Counted from the stretch's first letter, positions 27,670 through 36,341 are shown. The stretch is 64,000 bases of DNA from Falsirhodobacter flavus (GCA_029846755.1 JARWBI010000003.1:268863-332862); one strand, 5' to 3'. Notes: generated by a model from the letters alone, not told the origin. Numbers and translations are program-made.

Positions 27670-28992
27670 ATGCGCGTCGCCGTCATCGACATCGGCAAGA
27701 CGAATGTGAAAGTCGCGCTGGTGGACACCGCGACCATGGTCGAGTCCGGTATCCGCAAGCTGCCCAACGTGGTCGATCGCAGCGGCCCCTACCCCCATTA
27801 CCGCACCGAGGAGCATTGGGCATTCATCCTTGAGGCGCTGTCGGCGCTGCATCCGGTCGATGCGATCTCCGTCGCCGCGCACGGGGCGACGGCGGCGCTG
27901 GTGGATGCGGCGGGCGATCTGGTGCTGCCGATCCTGGATTATGAACACCCCATCAATACGGACGATTACGACCCGCCCCCGTTCGAGGAAACCGGATCGC
28001 CCCGCCTTGGGATGGGCCTGAACGTCGGCGCGCAACTTTGGTGGCAGTTCCGACATTTCCCGCAGGCGCGGCAGGCGGCGCATGTGTTGACCTATCCGCA
28101 ATACTGGACGATGCGGCTGACGGGTGTCGCCGCCTGCGAGGCGACATCCATCGGCTGCCATACAGACCTGTGGCGACCGGACCGGGGCGAGCCTTCTTCG
28201 CTGGTGGATCGGATGGGCTGGCGCAGCCTGATCCCGCCCCTGCGCCGCGCGGACGAGGTGCTGGGGCCGCTGCGCCCGGATCTTGCCGAACGGACGGGGC
28301 TTGGCGCGGTGCCCGTGACCTGCGGCATCCATGACAGCAACGCCTCGCTCTATCCCCACCTACTGGCGCGGAAGGGGTCGTTTTCGGTCGTGTCCACCGG
28401 GACGTGGGTGGTGTGCATGGCGGTCGGCGCGGGCAAGGGTCCGCTCGACCCCGCACGCGACACGCTGGTCAATGTCGATGCGCAGGGCCATCCGGTCCCC
28501 TCGGCGCGGTTCATGGGCGGGCGGGAATACGAGGTGATCCGCGCGGGCCGCGACCTGCGCGCCACGCCCGATGCGGTGCAGCGCGTGCTGTCGCGCGGGG
28601 TGATGCTGCTTCCGGCGGTGGAGCCGGGATCGGGGCCGTTCCGGGACCGAAAGGCACGCTGGACGCTGGACCCGCAGGATGACGGCGAAGAAGCCGCCGC
28701 GCTTGCCTTCTATCTGGCGATGATGACGGCGGAATGCCTGTCGATGATCCGCGCGGCGGGTCCCATCGTCGTCGAAGGGCCCTTCGCGGCGAATGGGGAA
28801 TACGCCGCGATGCTTGCCGCCGCGACGGGCCGCGTGGTCGAACCTTCCGCCGGATTTACGGGCACCGCCCTTGGCGCGGCGCTTCTGGCCGGGCCGGGCC
28901 CGCTGCCGCAGTCGGGCGCCGGAATCGCCCCTGCGCCGGACCTGGCCGCCTATGCCGCAGCATGGCGGGCGAAGGTCGAGGATGGCAGGTGA
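27670..28992 (+). CDS. rhaK: L-rhamnulokinase (FGGY family)
   Basis: Phosphorylates L-rhamnulose. 440 aa with the ATPase-fold phosphate motif VIDIGKTNVKVALVD at the N-terminus, then AAHGATAALVD, HDSNASLYPH and STGTWVVCM. It belongs to the rhizobial RhaK branch, which in R. leguminosarum is also required for rhamnose transporter function. 25 bp downstream of rhaR and transcribed with it. The rhaSTPQ transporter and rhaU mutarotase usually found in this locus are not here. Confidence 0.92.
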   Translation: MRVAVIDIGKTNVKVALVDTATMVESGIRKLPNVVDRSGPYPHYRTEEHWAFILEALSALHPVDAISVAAHGATAALVDAAGDLVLPILDYEHPINTDDYDPPPFEETGSPRLGMGLNVGAQLWWQFRHFPQARQAAHVLTYPQYWTMRLTGVAACEATSIGCHTDLWRPDRGEPSSLVDRMGWRSLIPPLRRADEVLGPLRPDLAERTGLGAVPVTCGIHDSNASLYPHLLARKGSFSVVSTGTWVVCMAVGAGKGPLDPARDTLVNVDAQGHPVPSARFMGGREYEVIRAGRDLRATPDAVQRVLSRGVMLLPAVEPGSGPFRDRKARWTLDPQDDGEEAAALAFYLAMMTAECLSMIRAAGPIVVEGPFAANGEYAAMLAAATGRVVEPSAGFTGTALGAALLAGPGPLPQSGAGIAPAPDLAAYAAAWRAKVEDGR

Positions 28993-29050
28993 CAGGCGCC
29001 GTGCGCGACCTATCATCCTTGGGATAACGAGTGATCCGAGGACGATTGTC

Positions 29051-29440
29051 ATGAAACGCCTTATTGCAGCACTGATCCTCTCGCCTACGCTTGCCCTGGC
29101 GCAAGCCGAACAGGAGCCGCTTTCCATCTCCTTCCCGACCGGAGCCGCCACCGTCCCCGCCGCAGGGCTCGACACGCTGGACGAGGCCGCACGCCTGTTC
29201 CGCGCGGGCAATCCCATCGTCATGATCGTGACGGGCGGCGCGGATACGGTGGGCGATCCGGGTCGCAACCTGGAATTGTCTGTCGCCCGCGCCCAGAATG
29301 TCGCGGACGGGCTGGTCGCGCGGGGCATTCCCGCTGACAGGCTTCAGGTGCTGGGCCGGGGCACGACGGAGCTGCCCGTCGATACCAGCGCGGGCATTGC
29401 AGAACAGGCCAATCGTGTCGTCGAGATTTCCTGGCGCTGA
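29051..29440 (+). CDS. OmpA-C-like periplasmic protein
   Basis: 129-aa exported protein. The start at 29051 gives signal peptide MKRLIAALILSPTLALAQA. The remainder is an OmpA-like peptidoglycan-binding fold: LSISFPTGAATVPAAGLDTL, GADTVGDPGRNLELSVARAQ and LGRGTTELPVDTSA. Unlike most OmpA proteins it has no barrel or lipobox, so it should be a soluble periplasmic peptidoglycan-binding protein. Coupled to the next gene. Confidence 0.83.
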   Translation: MKRLIAALILSPTLALAQAEQEPLSISFPTGAATVPAAGLDTLDEAARLFRAGNPIVMIVTGGADTVGDPGRNLELSVARAQNVADGLVARGIPADRLQVLGRGTTELPVDTSAGIAEQANRVVEISWR

Positions 29441-30482
29441 GCTTGCCGTCCTGATCGCCGCCGCCCTTCCCGCCGCCGCGCAGGAGGGGCAGCGCGCGTT
29501 CGACGCAAGCGATTTTGCGCGGGCCGCCGAAGTCTGGCGCGCCGAGGCGGATGCAGGCTCGGCGGATGCCATGTTCGGTCTCGGGCTGCTTCACGATCTG
29601 GGGCTGGGAACCCCGCGCGATGCGGCGACGGCGCTGCGGTGGTATCTGGCCGCCGCAGATCTGGGCCATGCCGAGGCGCAGTTCAACGTCGCCGTCATGC
29701 TGGACAGCGGCACCGGCGGCCCGCGCGAGACATCTGCCGCCGCCGCGTGGTATTCGCGTGCCGCAGCGCAGGGCAACCTCCGGGCACAATACAACCTCGG
29801 GCTTCTTTACGAAAAGGGCGAGGGCGTTCCCCGGAACCGCGATCTGGCGCGTCTGTGGCTGGGAATGGCCGCGCCCCAACTGCGCGCCGCGCAGGATCGG
29901 CTGGCGGCAATGGCCGACGATCCCTTTGCGCGCGATCTTTCACCGCCGGCCCCGCTTGGCGCCGCCCGGATCGGATCGCGGGTAGAACTGGCATGGACCG
30001 CGCCTCCCGGCCCGCAAGGCGGCATCTTCCATCTAGAGCTTGTGACGGCAGCGGGTCCGGTCACGGATCTGCGGACCGCGCTTTCGGCAGTTGTGCTTCC
30101 CGCCCCGGCGCAGGGGCCACTGTTCTGGCGCGTCTCTCAGGTGGCCGAGGGCGATGCGGCCTATGCCTCCGGGTCGTGGCAGGCGCTTGGCGATCCCGCG
30201 CCGTTGCCTGCGGGGCGCATCCGCATCCTGACCACACCCGGCGCCGCGCCTCTGTCAGAGGAGCTTGCCGCCGCGTTCAACGCCGCCGCGATCCCGGTCG
30301 AGATCGGCGCGACGAGCGCCGAGGAAAGCGCGGTCGAATATGGCTTCGGGCAGGACCGGGGCCTCGCGCGCGATGTGGCATCGTTCCTGCCGGGCCTTTC
30401 GGCGGGCGCGGCACGAGCGGCACCGCTTCCGAACCGCCCGCCGGGCGAGGTGACGATCACCCTCGTGTCGGAAGGGTCGTGA
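29415..30482 (+). CDS. Sel1-repeat exported protein
   Basis: About 355 aa, function unknown. The GTG at 29415 gives a plausible signal peptide (residues 1-22, ending LPAAAQ) and a 26-bp overlap with the OmpA-like gene, so translation is probably coupled. Residues about 25-150 hold three Sel1 repeats (SADAMFGLGLLHDLGLGTPR, AEAQFNVAVMLDSGTGGPRE, LRAQYNLGLLYEKGEGVPRN). The C-terminal half is alanine-rich without a recognised domain. With the OmpA-like protein it may form a periplasmic scaffold. The 3' end overlaps the convergent next gene by 26 bp. Confidence 0.75.
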   Translation: MSSRFPGAELAVLIAAALPAAAQEGQRAFDASDFARAAEVWRAEADAGSADAMFGLGLLHDLGLGTPRDAATALRWYLAAADLGHAEAQFNVAVMLDSGTGGPRETSAAAAWYSRAAAQGNLRAQYNLGLLYEKGEGVPRNRDLARLWLGMAAPQLRAAQDRLAAMADDPFARDLSPPAPLGAARIGSRVELAWTAPPGPQGGIFHLELVTAAGPVTDLRTALSAVVLPAPAQGPLFWRVSQVAEGDAAYASGSWQALGDPAPLPAGRIRILTTPGAAPLSEELAAAFNAAAIPVEIGATSAEESAVEYGFGQDRGLARDVASFLPGLSAGAARAAPLPNRPPGEVTITLVSEGS

Positions 30483-31374
30483 TCCAAAGCTCCAGCACGC
30501 CGCGATCGGGCCGCGGCGCATATCCGGTCATATCGGCCAATCGCGCCCCGGCGACTTCGGCGGCACGGCTTGCGCCTTCGGCATCCTCGGGGTGGTAGAA
30601 GCGGACCACGTTGTCCGGCATGGCGAAGACGGACTGACGCAATTCCGCGCCCTCGGGACCTTCGACCGTGGGTGCGCCGGGGGGAAGATGCACGCGCAAA
30701 AGCGCATCCGGCCCGGCAGCAAGGCGCAGACGGCCGAAAAGAACGGCATAAGCCTCCGCCTCGGTCGCGGGGGGTGCAAGGGACAGCGGCAGCCGTCCTT
30801 CCACCGCGATCTGGGTGGTGACCGCAGCCGGCGCGGGAAGATCGTAGCCGATGGCGGGAAGGCCTGATCGCGCATGGCTCAGCCGTAAGGGTGGCAGATT
30901 TTCAAGCCGCACCTGCGGCGGCACGCCGTAACCCGAAGGCAGGTCCAGAACCGGCACGCGCGCGAAATTCATCGGCGCGGGGCGAAGAAGCTCCTGCAGC
31001 ACAGAACGGCGGGGCGCGATCTCCGGCTCCTCCGCCGTGCTGCGCGGCCACAGGGCGATCGCGGCCAGGATCGCGGCCAGCGCCGCCGCGCCAAGGATCG
31101 CAAGACGGCGGCTGCCGGCGCGGGGCGCGGGGGTCGCAATCGCCGGGGCCGCAAAGGGCAGCGCGGGCGCGGGAACCGGCGGCGGCGCCGTCCATTCGGA
31201 CCGCAGAAGAAGCGGCTCGGCCTTTTTCGCGCGTTTTGCTTCCAGCACCTTCCGGCGGCTTTCGCGCGCTTCGGTCAGCCTGCGTTCCCAGGATTCGGAC
31301 CGGAGCAGCGCATCGACCGCTGCGCCCATATCCTCGGCCCCGTCGCCACCTGTCGTCACCCCTCCGGCCCCCAT
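30457..31374 (-). CDS. Membrane-anchored hypothetical protein
   Basis: 305 aa, not assigned. A charged N-terminal region (residues about 20-60, Arg/Lys/Glu rich, possibly helical), an Ala/Pro linker, one transmembrane segment at about residues 90-112, then a periplasmic part of about 190 aa. The C-terminal end (FYHPEDAEGASRAAEVAGAR then LELWI) resembles a short alpha/beta domain seen in cell-envelope proteins. Topology suggests a type II anchored envelope protein. An internal Met at residue 16 is an alternative start. Confidence 0.6.
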   Translation of the reverse strand: MGAGGVTTGGDGAEDMGAAVDALLRSESWERRLTEARESRRKVLEAKRAKKAEPLLLRSEWTAPPPVPAPALPFAAPAIATPAPRAGSRRLAILGAAALAAILAAIALWPRSTAEEPEIAPRRSVLQELLRPAPMNFARVPVLDLPSGYGVPPQVRLENLPPLRLSHARSGLPAIGYDLPAPAAVTTQIAVEGRLPLSLAPPATEAEAYAVLFGRLRLAAGPDALLRVHLPPGAPTVEGPEGAELRQSVFAMPDNVVRFYHPEDAEGASRAAEVAGARLADMTGYAPRPDRGVLELWITTLPTRG

Positions 31375-31483
31375 CCTTGTTCGTCCCCAAGGATATAACC
31401 CGAAGGTTTCAGCTTTCCTACACGGAGCTATACAAGCCCCTCAATTCTCCGCATCATGCTCCTTGGGGAGCAGGAGAAACGGG

Positions 31484-33277
31484 ATGGAGCGGCAACGGCT
31501 GATCCAGTGGTGCGCGATCTGGGCGGCGGCCATCGTCGTGCTGATGACGCTTGGCAGCCGGGTCGTGACGCGCTCCTATCTTGCCGAGGGCGCGGAACGG
31601 ACGCAGGCCGCCCTGCGCCTGACCACGGACGGGCTGACGGGCCATCTGCGCCGATACGAGGCACTGCCCCGGCTGCTGGCCGAGGATGAGGACGTGCGTG
31701 CCTTCATCGCTGATCCGGGCGACGCGGCTGCGATGAACGAATGGCTGAAATCTACGAACGCGCTGCTGGAATCCTCGGACATCTATATCGTGGATGCGGA
31801 TGGCATCACCATCGCTGCCAGCAATTTCGACCGGCCGGAAACCTTCGTGGGCGAGGATTTCTCCTATCGGCCCTATTTCACCGAGGCGCTGGCGGGGCGG
31901 GATTCGCGGTTCTATGCGCTCGGGACCACATCGGGCATCCGGGGCTACTACTACTCGGCGCCGATCCGCGCGCCGGACGGGCGGAATGCGGGGGTGATGG
32001 TGTTCAAGATCGGTCTCGACGCCATCGAGACCAGCTGGCGTGGCACCGATATCGGCATCTTCGTCACCGACCCGGAGGGGATCGTCTTCCTCGCCTCGGA
32101 CCCCGCGCTCGTCTATGCCACGACCCTGCCGATGGAAGCGGCGCGGACAGAGCGCACCTCGGCCTCGCGCCGATATTCCGATGCGGAGCTGGTGCCACTG
32201 GATCATCGGCGCGGCGAGCGGTCGGGCTTTGCGACCTTCCATACCGGGGGGCGCGAATATCTGGAGCGCTCGGCCACCATGCCCCGTGCCGACTGGACCG
32301 TGCATGCGCTGCTGGATACAGCGCCGCTTCTGGCGCAGGCGCGGCTGGCGCTGCTGGCGGGCGTGCTGCTGCTGGCGGTGGCGGGCACGGCGGGCGGGCT
32401 GGTGCTACAACGCCGTGCGCAACTGGCCGAAAGGCTGGCGCTTCAGGCCGGAGCGCAGGAACTGCTGGAACAGCGCGTCCGGGAAAGGACCGCCGATCTT
32501 GCCCGCGTCAACAGCCGCATCAAGACCGAGGTGGCCGAGCGACGGCTGGCCGAAAAAGAGCTTCGGCGCATGCAGGCCGACCTTGTGCAGGCGGGCAAGC
32601 TGGCGGCATTAGGGCGTATGTCGGCGGCGCTTTCGCATGAGATCAACCAGCCGCTGGCCGCCGCTCGCAACTATGCCGACAGCGCCGCGATCCTGATCGA
32701 TCGGGCGGATTATCCAAGGGCGCGAGAGAACGTCCTTCTGATCCTGTCGCTGATCGACCGGATGGCCGCGATCGGGCATCACCTGCGCGCCATGGCCCGC
32801 AAGCCGAACCAACGGCTGGAGGATCTGGACCTTGCCGCTGCCGTTTCCGAGGCCGTCGCAATCACCGCGCCACACATGCAGGCCGCAGGGGCGCAGGTCG
32901 CCGTGACGCTTCCCGACATGTCGCCGGTGCGAGGCGCGGCGGTGGGGCTTCAGCAGGTGCTGGTGAACCTTCTGACCAACGCTGCCGACGCGGTGGAGGG
33001 CGGGGCGAACCGGCGGATCGAAATCGATGCGCAACCCGGCGATCCCGTGATCCTGCGTGTGCGCGATCATGGTCCGGGCGTTCCGGCGGGGATCGCGGAC
33101 CGGATTTTCGATCCTTTCTTCTCCACCAAGACCGGCAGCGGCCTCGGACTTGGTCTTTCGATTTCATACAATATCATGAAGGACTTCGGAGGCGATCTTC
33201 GTGTATCTAATCATCCCGGAGGGGGCGCGGTCCTCGAAGTGGTGATGAAAAACGCGATGAGGATGGCCGCGGAATGA
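31484..33277 (+). CDS. dctB: C4-dicarboxylate-type sensor histidine kinase DctB
   Basis: Inner-membrane sensor kinase of 597 aa. The start at 31484 follows CAGGAG. Two membrane segments (about residues 10-30 and 285-305) bracket a periplasmic dCache-like sensor. A coiled coil (about 315-365) leads to the phospho-acceptor His385 in ALSHEINQPLAAARNYADSA, a hallmark of DctB. The ATPase domain has the N-box VLVNLLTNAADA, then RDHGPGVP and GSGLGLGLSI. It overlaps dctD by 4 bp. The usual target, a TRAP or DctA dicarboxylate transporter, is not adjacent, so the ligand is inferred. Confidence 0.88.
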   Translation: MERQRLIQWCAIWAAAIVVLMTLGSRVVTRSYLAEGAERTQAALRLTTDGLTGHLRRYEALPRLLAEDEDVRAFIADPGDAAAMNEWLKSTNALLESSDIYIVDADGITIAASNFDRPETFVGEDFSYRPYFTEALAGRDSRFYALGTTSGIRGYYYSAPIRAPDGRNAGVMVFKIGLDAIETSWRGTDIGIFVTDPEGIVFLASDPALVYATTLPMEAARTERTSASRRYSDAELVPLDHRRGERSGFATFHTGGREYLERSATMPRADWTVHALLDTAPLLAQARLALLAGVLLLAVAGTAGGLVLQRRAQLAERLALQAGAQELLEQRVRERTADLARVNSRIKTEVAERRLAEKELRRMQADLVQAGKLAALGRMSAALSHEINQPLAAARNYADSAAILIDRADYPRARENVLLILSLIDRMAAIGHHLRAMARKPNQRLEDLDLAAAVSEAVAITAPHMQAAGAQVAVTLPDMSPVRGAAVGLQQVLVNLLTNAADAVEGGANRRIEIDAQPGDPVILRVRDHGPGVPAGIADRIFDPFFSTKTGSGLGLGLSISYNIMKDFGGDLRVSNHPGGGAVLEVVMKNAMRMAAE

Positions 33278-34602
33278 GGGTGCTGCTTGTCGATGATGAC
33301 GACCGGATGCGCCATTCGACGGCGCAAGCGCTGGACCTCCAGGGCGTCGCGGTAGAGCCGTTGACCAGCGCGGAGGAAGCACTTGCCCTTGCCTCGCCGG
33401 GATTTCAAGGGGTGGTTGTCAGCGATATCCGGATGCCGGGGATGGATGGGATGACGCTGCTGCGGCGGTTGCACGACATCGACCGCGACATTCCAGTAAT
33501 CCTTGTGACCGGCCATGCCGAAGTGCAGCTTGCCGTCGAGGCGATGCGGCGCGGGGCCTATGATTTTCTGGAAAAGCCTTTCAGCATCCAGAGCATGACC
33601 GCGATCATCCGCCGCGCGGCGGAACACCGCGCGCTGGTCATCGACAACCGCCGCCTTCGGGCCGTAGCGGGCAAGCGCGACGATGTGGAGGCGCGGCTTG
33701 CGGGGCGAAGCCGGGCCATGGTCGATCTTCGCTATCGCCTGCGGGCCATCGGGGCCAGCGATGCCGATGCGCTGATCGAAGGGCCGACCGGGGCGGGCAA
33801 GGAGGTGGTGGCCCGCACGCTTCACGACGTCTCGGGGCGCGCGGACCGGCCGTTCATCGTCATCAACTGCGCCGCCCTGCCCGAGACGCTGATCGAGTCC
33901 GAGCTGTTCGGCCACGAGGCCGGGGCCTTCCCCGGTGCGCTTCGTCCGCGTTACGGCAAGTTCGAACATGCGCGCGGCGGCACGATCCTTCTGGACGAGA
34001 TCGCCTCGATGCCGCTGTCGCTTCAGGGGCGATTTCTTCGGGTGCTTCAGGAACGGGTCATCACACGCCTCGGATCGAACGAGGCGATCCCGTTGGATGT
34101 GCGGTTCCTGACCACGTCGAAGGTGGATCTGGAGGCAGAGGTTGCACGCGGCGCCTTTCGCGCCGACCTGCTTTACCGCCTGAACGTCGCGACGCTGAAG
34201 GTCCCGGCGCTGGCGGATCGGCGCGAGGATATCCCGCTGTTGTTTCTGCAGCTTGCCCGGGAAAGTGCCGCACGCCACGGGGTCGAGGATCGGCAGCCCT
34301 CTCCGGGGATGCTGGCGGCGTTGTCGACGCAGGATTGGCCGGGCAACGTGCGCGAATTGCGCAATGCCGCCGAACGGTTCGTGCTGGATCTGGAAGGCAC
34401 GCCCACGGTCGAAGGACAGCTGTTGTCGCAGAAGGTCGCCGCCTTCGAGCGCAGCGTCATCGCAGGGGCCATTTCGGCCCATGGCGGCAGGTTGCGCCCG
34501 GTCTATGAAACGCTCGGCGTCTCGCGCAAAACGCTTTACGAGAAGATGCAGAAGCACGGCCTCGACAAGCGCCTGATCCTGGATCCGCCGGACGAGGGAT
34601 AG
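33274..34602 (+). CDS. dctD: NtrC-family response regulator DctD with altered GAFTGA loop
   Basis: 442-aa response regulator. The receiver domain has Asp7-Asp10 acidic pocket and phospho-acceptor Asp51 (VVSDIRMPGMDG). The AAA+ domain has Walker A GPTGAGKE (170-177) and Walker B GGTILLDEI. A Fis-type helix-turn-helix lies at the C-terminus (VYETLGVSRKTLYEKM). The sigma-54 contact loop reads GAFPGA (217-222) instead of GAFTGA: the key Thr is Pro. Known cases such as Rhodobacter capsulatus NtrC lack the motif and work with sigma-70, so sigma-54 dependence is uncertain here. Partner of DctB. Confidence 0.88.
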   Translation: MRVLLVDDDDRMRHSTAQALDLQGVAVEPLTSAEEALALASPGFQGVVVSDIRMPGMDGMTLLRRLHDIDRDIPVILVTGHAEVQLAVEAMRRGAYDFLEKPFSIQSMTAIIRRAAEHRALVIDNRRLRAVAGKRDDVEARLAGRSRAMVDLRYRLRAIGASDADALIEGPTGAGKEVVARTLHDVSGRADRPFIVINCAALPETLIESELFGHEAGAFPGALRPRYGKFEHARGGTILLDEIASMPLSLQGRFLRVLQERVITRLGSNEAIPLDVRFLTTSKVDLEAEVARGAFRADLLYRLNVATLKVPALADRREDIPLLFLQLARESAARHGVEDRQPSPGMLAALSTQDWPGNVRELRNAAERFVLDLEGTPTVEGQLLSQKVAAFERSVIAGAISAHGGRLRPVYETLGVSRKTLYEKMQKHGLDKRLILDPPDEG

Positions 34603-34603
34603 A

Positions 34604-34768
34604 TCACTGCTGAACCTGCGGTGCCGGATCGGTTGCGTCATGCGGCCCGCGCCCAGCAAGGAAGAATGTCGCGATCAGAATCACGGCGCCGACGACGATA
34701 ATGGCGTAAACGAAGGTCATCGGGCCGCGAAGCCCGTCGCGGCCGCCCTTGTCATCCGGCTTCTTCAT
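34604..34768 (-). CDS. Small single-pass membrane protein (54 aa)
   Basis: Short gene with a hydrophilic N-terminus (MKKPDDKGGRDGLRGPM), one hydrophobic segment FVYAIIVVGAVILIATFFLA and a short polar tail. It overlaps the upstream small gene by 4 bp (ATGA), so it is translated by coupling and lacks its own ribosome binding site. Function unknown; the codon pattern and overlap make it believable as a gene. Confidence 0.7.
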   Translation of the reverse strand: MKKPDDKGGRDGLRGPMTFVYAIIVVGAVILIATFFLAGRGPHDATDPAPQVQQ

Positions 34769-34944
34769 GTCGCATCACGCGATTTGCCGTCATCGCGGGT
34801 GTTGGTCTTGCCATGCGGCGCATCGGGGGCATTCCCTGTGCGCCCCGGCTGTTTCGTCTGCCCATCGGGCCGATGATCGGGATCGAACGTGCGGCGCGAG
34901 GCGGGGTCGTGCCGGATCTGGCTCTGGTCGATTTCGTTCTTCAT
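34765..34944 (-). CDS. Small hydrophilic, probably disordered protein (59 aa)
   Basis: Starts MKNEIDQSQIRHDPASRRTF and continues with a polar, Asp/Arg/Gly/Asn-rich sequence without hydrophobic core. AGGAGA precedes the start at 34944. First of two coupled small genes. A candidate EcfG-like promoter (AGAAC-N16-GGTT) lies just upstream. Composition resembles the two small proteins at 36.0-36.3 kb. Stress-protective role is inference only. Confidence 0.68.
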   Translation of the reverse strand: MKNEIDQSQIRHDPASRRTFDPDHRPDGQTKQPGRTGNAPDAPHGKTNTRDDGKSRDAT

Positions 34945-34966
34945 GCTTGTCTCCTGTTCCCACCAC

Positions 34967-34991
34967 AACCTCGCAGTCCGGGTTTTGTTCT
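34967..34991 (-). promoter_or_regulatory. Candidate EcfG-type promoter for the 34944 small-gene operon
   Basis: On the minus strand: AGAAC (34991-34987), 16-nt spacer, GGTT (34970-34967), about 23 nt before the start codon. The alphaproteobacterial general-stress consensus is GGAAC-N16/17-CGTT, so there are mismatches at one position in each element. Confidence 0.45.
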
Positions 34992-34995
34992 GACG

Positions 34996-35020
34996 GGAAC
35001 CCCTTCGCGCAGAAGATGTT
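34996..35020 (+). promoter_or_regulatory. Candidate EcfG-type promoter for the 35043 operon
   Basis: GGAAC (34996-35000), 16-nt spacer, TGTT (35017-35020), 22 nt before the start codon at 35043. Only one base off the EcfG consensus GGAAC-N16/17-CGTT. It lies back to back with the minus-strand candidate. Confidence 0.6.
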
Positions 35021-35042
35021 GGTCCTTGCATCCGGAGGCATC

Positions 35043-35552
35043 ATGGCGCACCCCATCGACATCCCGCCCATCCGCGACGACGGCCTGCAACTGCGCGAAG
35101 ATCGCGCCGCGCAGAACCGGATGTGGGCATTGCAGCGAGCCGCATGGGCCCTTTTTCTGCTGATCTGCCTTGCGGCGCTTTGCGGCGCGACCGGAAGCGG
35201 CGGCTGGCTCCACAAACGCGAGGCCAGCTTCGTCTCCGGAGCCGCCGAGATGCCCCGGATCAGCAGATGGGAGGGATCGGACGACATGTCGATCACCCTG
35301 ACCAAGAACGAGCCGACACACGAGATCACCATCGGCCAGCCCTTCTTCGACAAGTTCGCCATCGAACGGATACAACCCGAGCCGGCAGAAACCTCCCTTT
35401 CTCGGCTCGGGCAGAGCTTTCGATTTCCCACATCCGGACAGCCGCCGCACAAGATCACGATCGACTTCCGACCGATCCACTTCGGTCTTGCCTCCTTCGA
35501 TCTGACGATCGGAGGCCAGACGCAGAACCTTTCCACCCTTATCCTGCCATAG
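35043..35552 (+). CDS. Hypothetical single-pass membrane protein
   Basis: 169 aa, unrecognised. The start at 35043 follows CCGGAGG. The cytoplasmic N-terminus (about 37 residues) precedes a transmembrane helix WALFLLICLAALCGATG (about residues 38-54). The rest is a soluble domain of about 110 aa with beta-strand-like alternation and no known motif. It lies 8 bp before a DUF421 gene and shares its putative stress promoter. Confidence 0.65.
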   Translation: MAHPIDIPPIRDDGLQLREDRAAQNRMWALQRAAWALFLLICLAALCGATGSGGWLHKREASFVSGAAEMPRISRWEGSDDMSITLTKNEPTHEITIGQPFFDKFAIERIQPEPAETSLSRLGQSFRFPTSGQPPHKITIDFRPIHFGLASFDLTIGGQTQNLSTLILP

Positions 35553-35560
35553 GAGCCGCC

Positions 35561-36004
35561 ATGGACTCGGTCATCAGGGGTATTGCCGTCTATTTCGTCC
35601 TGCTGACGGTGACGCGACTTTCGGGGCGGCGGACCTTGGCGCAAGCCACCCCGTTCGATTTCGTCCTGCTGCTCATCATTGCCGAGACCACGCAGCAGGC
35701 GCTTCTGGGTGACGATTTCTCGATCACCAATGCGTTCATCCTGATCCTGACGCTGTTCGTCACCGATGTCCTGCTGGCATATGCGAAGGGCTGGTCGCCG
35801 CGGCTGGCCCTTTGGTTGGATGGTGCGCCGACCGTGCTTATCAGCTGCGGCAAGATCGATGCCCACGCCATGCGCCGCGCGAGGGTCAGTGTCGAAGATG
35901 TCCTCGAAGCTGCCCGCCAGCAGCAGGGGCTGGCCACGCTTGCCCAGATCGATGCCGCCGTGCTCGAGGCGAGCGGCGCCATCAGCATCATACCCAAGGG
36001 CTAG
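35561..36004 (+). CDS. DUF421/YetF-family membrane protein
   Basis: 147-aa membrane protein. The start at 35561 follows AGGAG. N-terminal hydrophobic segments (about 1-90) contain TRLSGRRTLAQATPFDFVLL, typical of DUF421, followed by the small cytoplasmic YetF-like domain (GAPTVLISCGKIDAHAMRRA, ISIIPKG). Bacillus relatives are linked to spore or stress functions, but no biochemical activity is established. Second gene of a two-gene operon. Confidence 0.85.
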   Translation: MDSVIRGIAVYFVLLTVTRLSGRRTLAQATPFDFVLLLIIAETTQQALLGDDFSITNAFILILTLFVTDVLLAYAKGWSPRLALWLDGAPTVLISCGKIDAHAMRRARVSVEDVLEAARQQQGLATLAQIDAAVLEASGAISIIPKG

Positions 36005-36007
36005 GCG

Positions 36008-36151
36008 CTAGCCTTCATCCCGTCGCGGCTGCTCCTTTTCACCCTCGCGGCGCGGGGGCTGGCCAATTTCGGGGTCGATCGGCGTGGCGGGGCGCAGACG
36101 GGTATCAGGCTCGATATTGGTGTCCGCCCTGGGGTCCGGCTTGTCCGCCAT
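36008..36151 (-). CDS. Small hydrophilic, probably disordered protein (47 aa)
   Basis: MADKPDPRADTNIEPDTRLR then Pro/Glu/Arg-rich residues to the end, without hydrophobic core. Start overlaps the stop of the upstream 55-aa gene by 1 bp (TGATG), so it is second in a coupled pair. Function unknown. Convergent with the DUF421 gene. Confidence 0.62.
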   Translation of the reverse strand: MADKPDPRADTNIEPDTRLRPATPIDPEIGQPPRREGEKEQPRRDEG

Positions 36152-36318
36152 CACTGGTTCTCCTGCACGTCGCTGTTCGGCTTGCCCTTGGTTCGCGCCG
36201 GGTTCATCGCGTCGAATTCCGATGGATCGTGGGACGATCCCTCATGCGCGCGCTGGTCGTTCTCGCGGCGCGGGGGCTTGCTGCGGTTCTCGTCCGCCTT
36301 GTGCGGTTCGTTGGCCAT
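36151..36318 (-). CDS. Small hydrophilic, probably disordered protein (55 aa)
   Basis: Begins MANEPHKADENRSKPPRREN and remains charged throughout (His, Arg, Glu, Asp, Asn, Lys), with a SEFDAMNPARTKGKPN segment. A strong AGGAGG at 36325-36330 precedes the start at 36318. An EcfG-like promoter lies 24-48 bp upstream. Function unknown; composition is that of small stress-associated disordered proteins. Confidence 0.68.
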   Translation of the reverse strand: MANEPHKADENRSKPPRRENDQRAHEGSSHDPSEFDAMNPARTKGKPNSDVQENQ

Positions 36319-36341
36319 GATGGTCCTCCTTCGTCTAGGGA

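Noticed and set aside
31457..31472. TGCTCC-TTGG-GGAGCA hairpin before dctB
   Set aside because: Short 6-bp stem that includes a purine-rich segment next to the ribosome binding site; could be chance, so not listed as a regulatory element.
35999..36013. GGCTAG-GCG-CTAGCC palindrome at the DUF421 gene end
   Set aside because: Only 6 bp and formed partly by the two stop codons; too weak for a terminator call.
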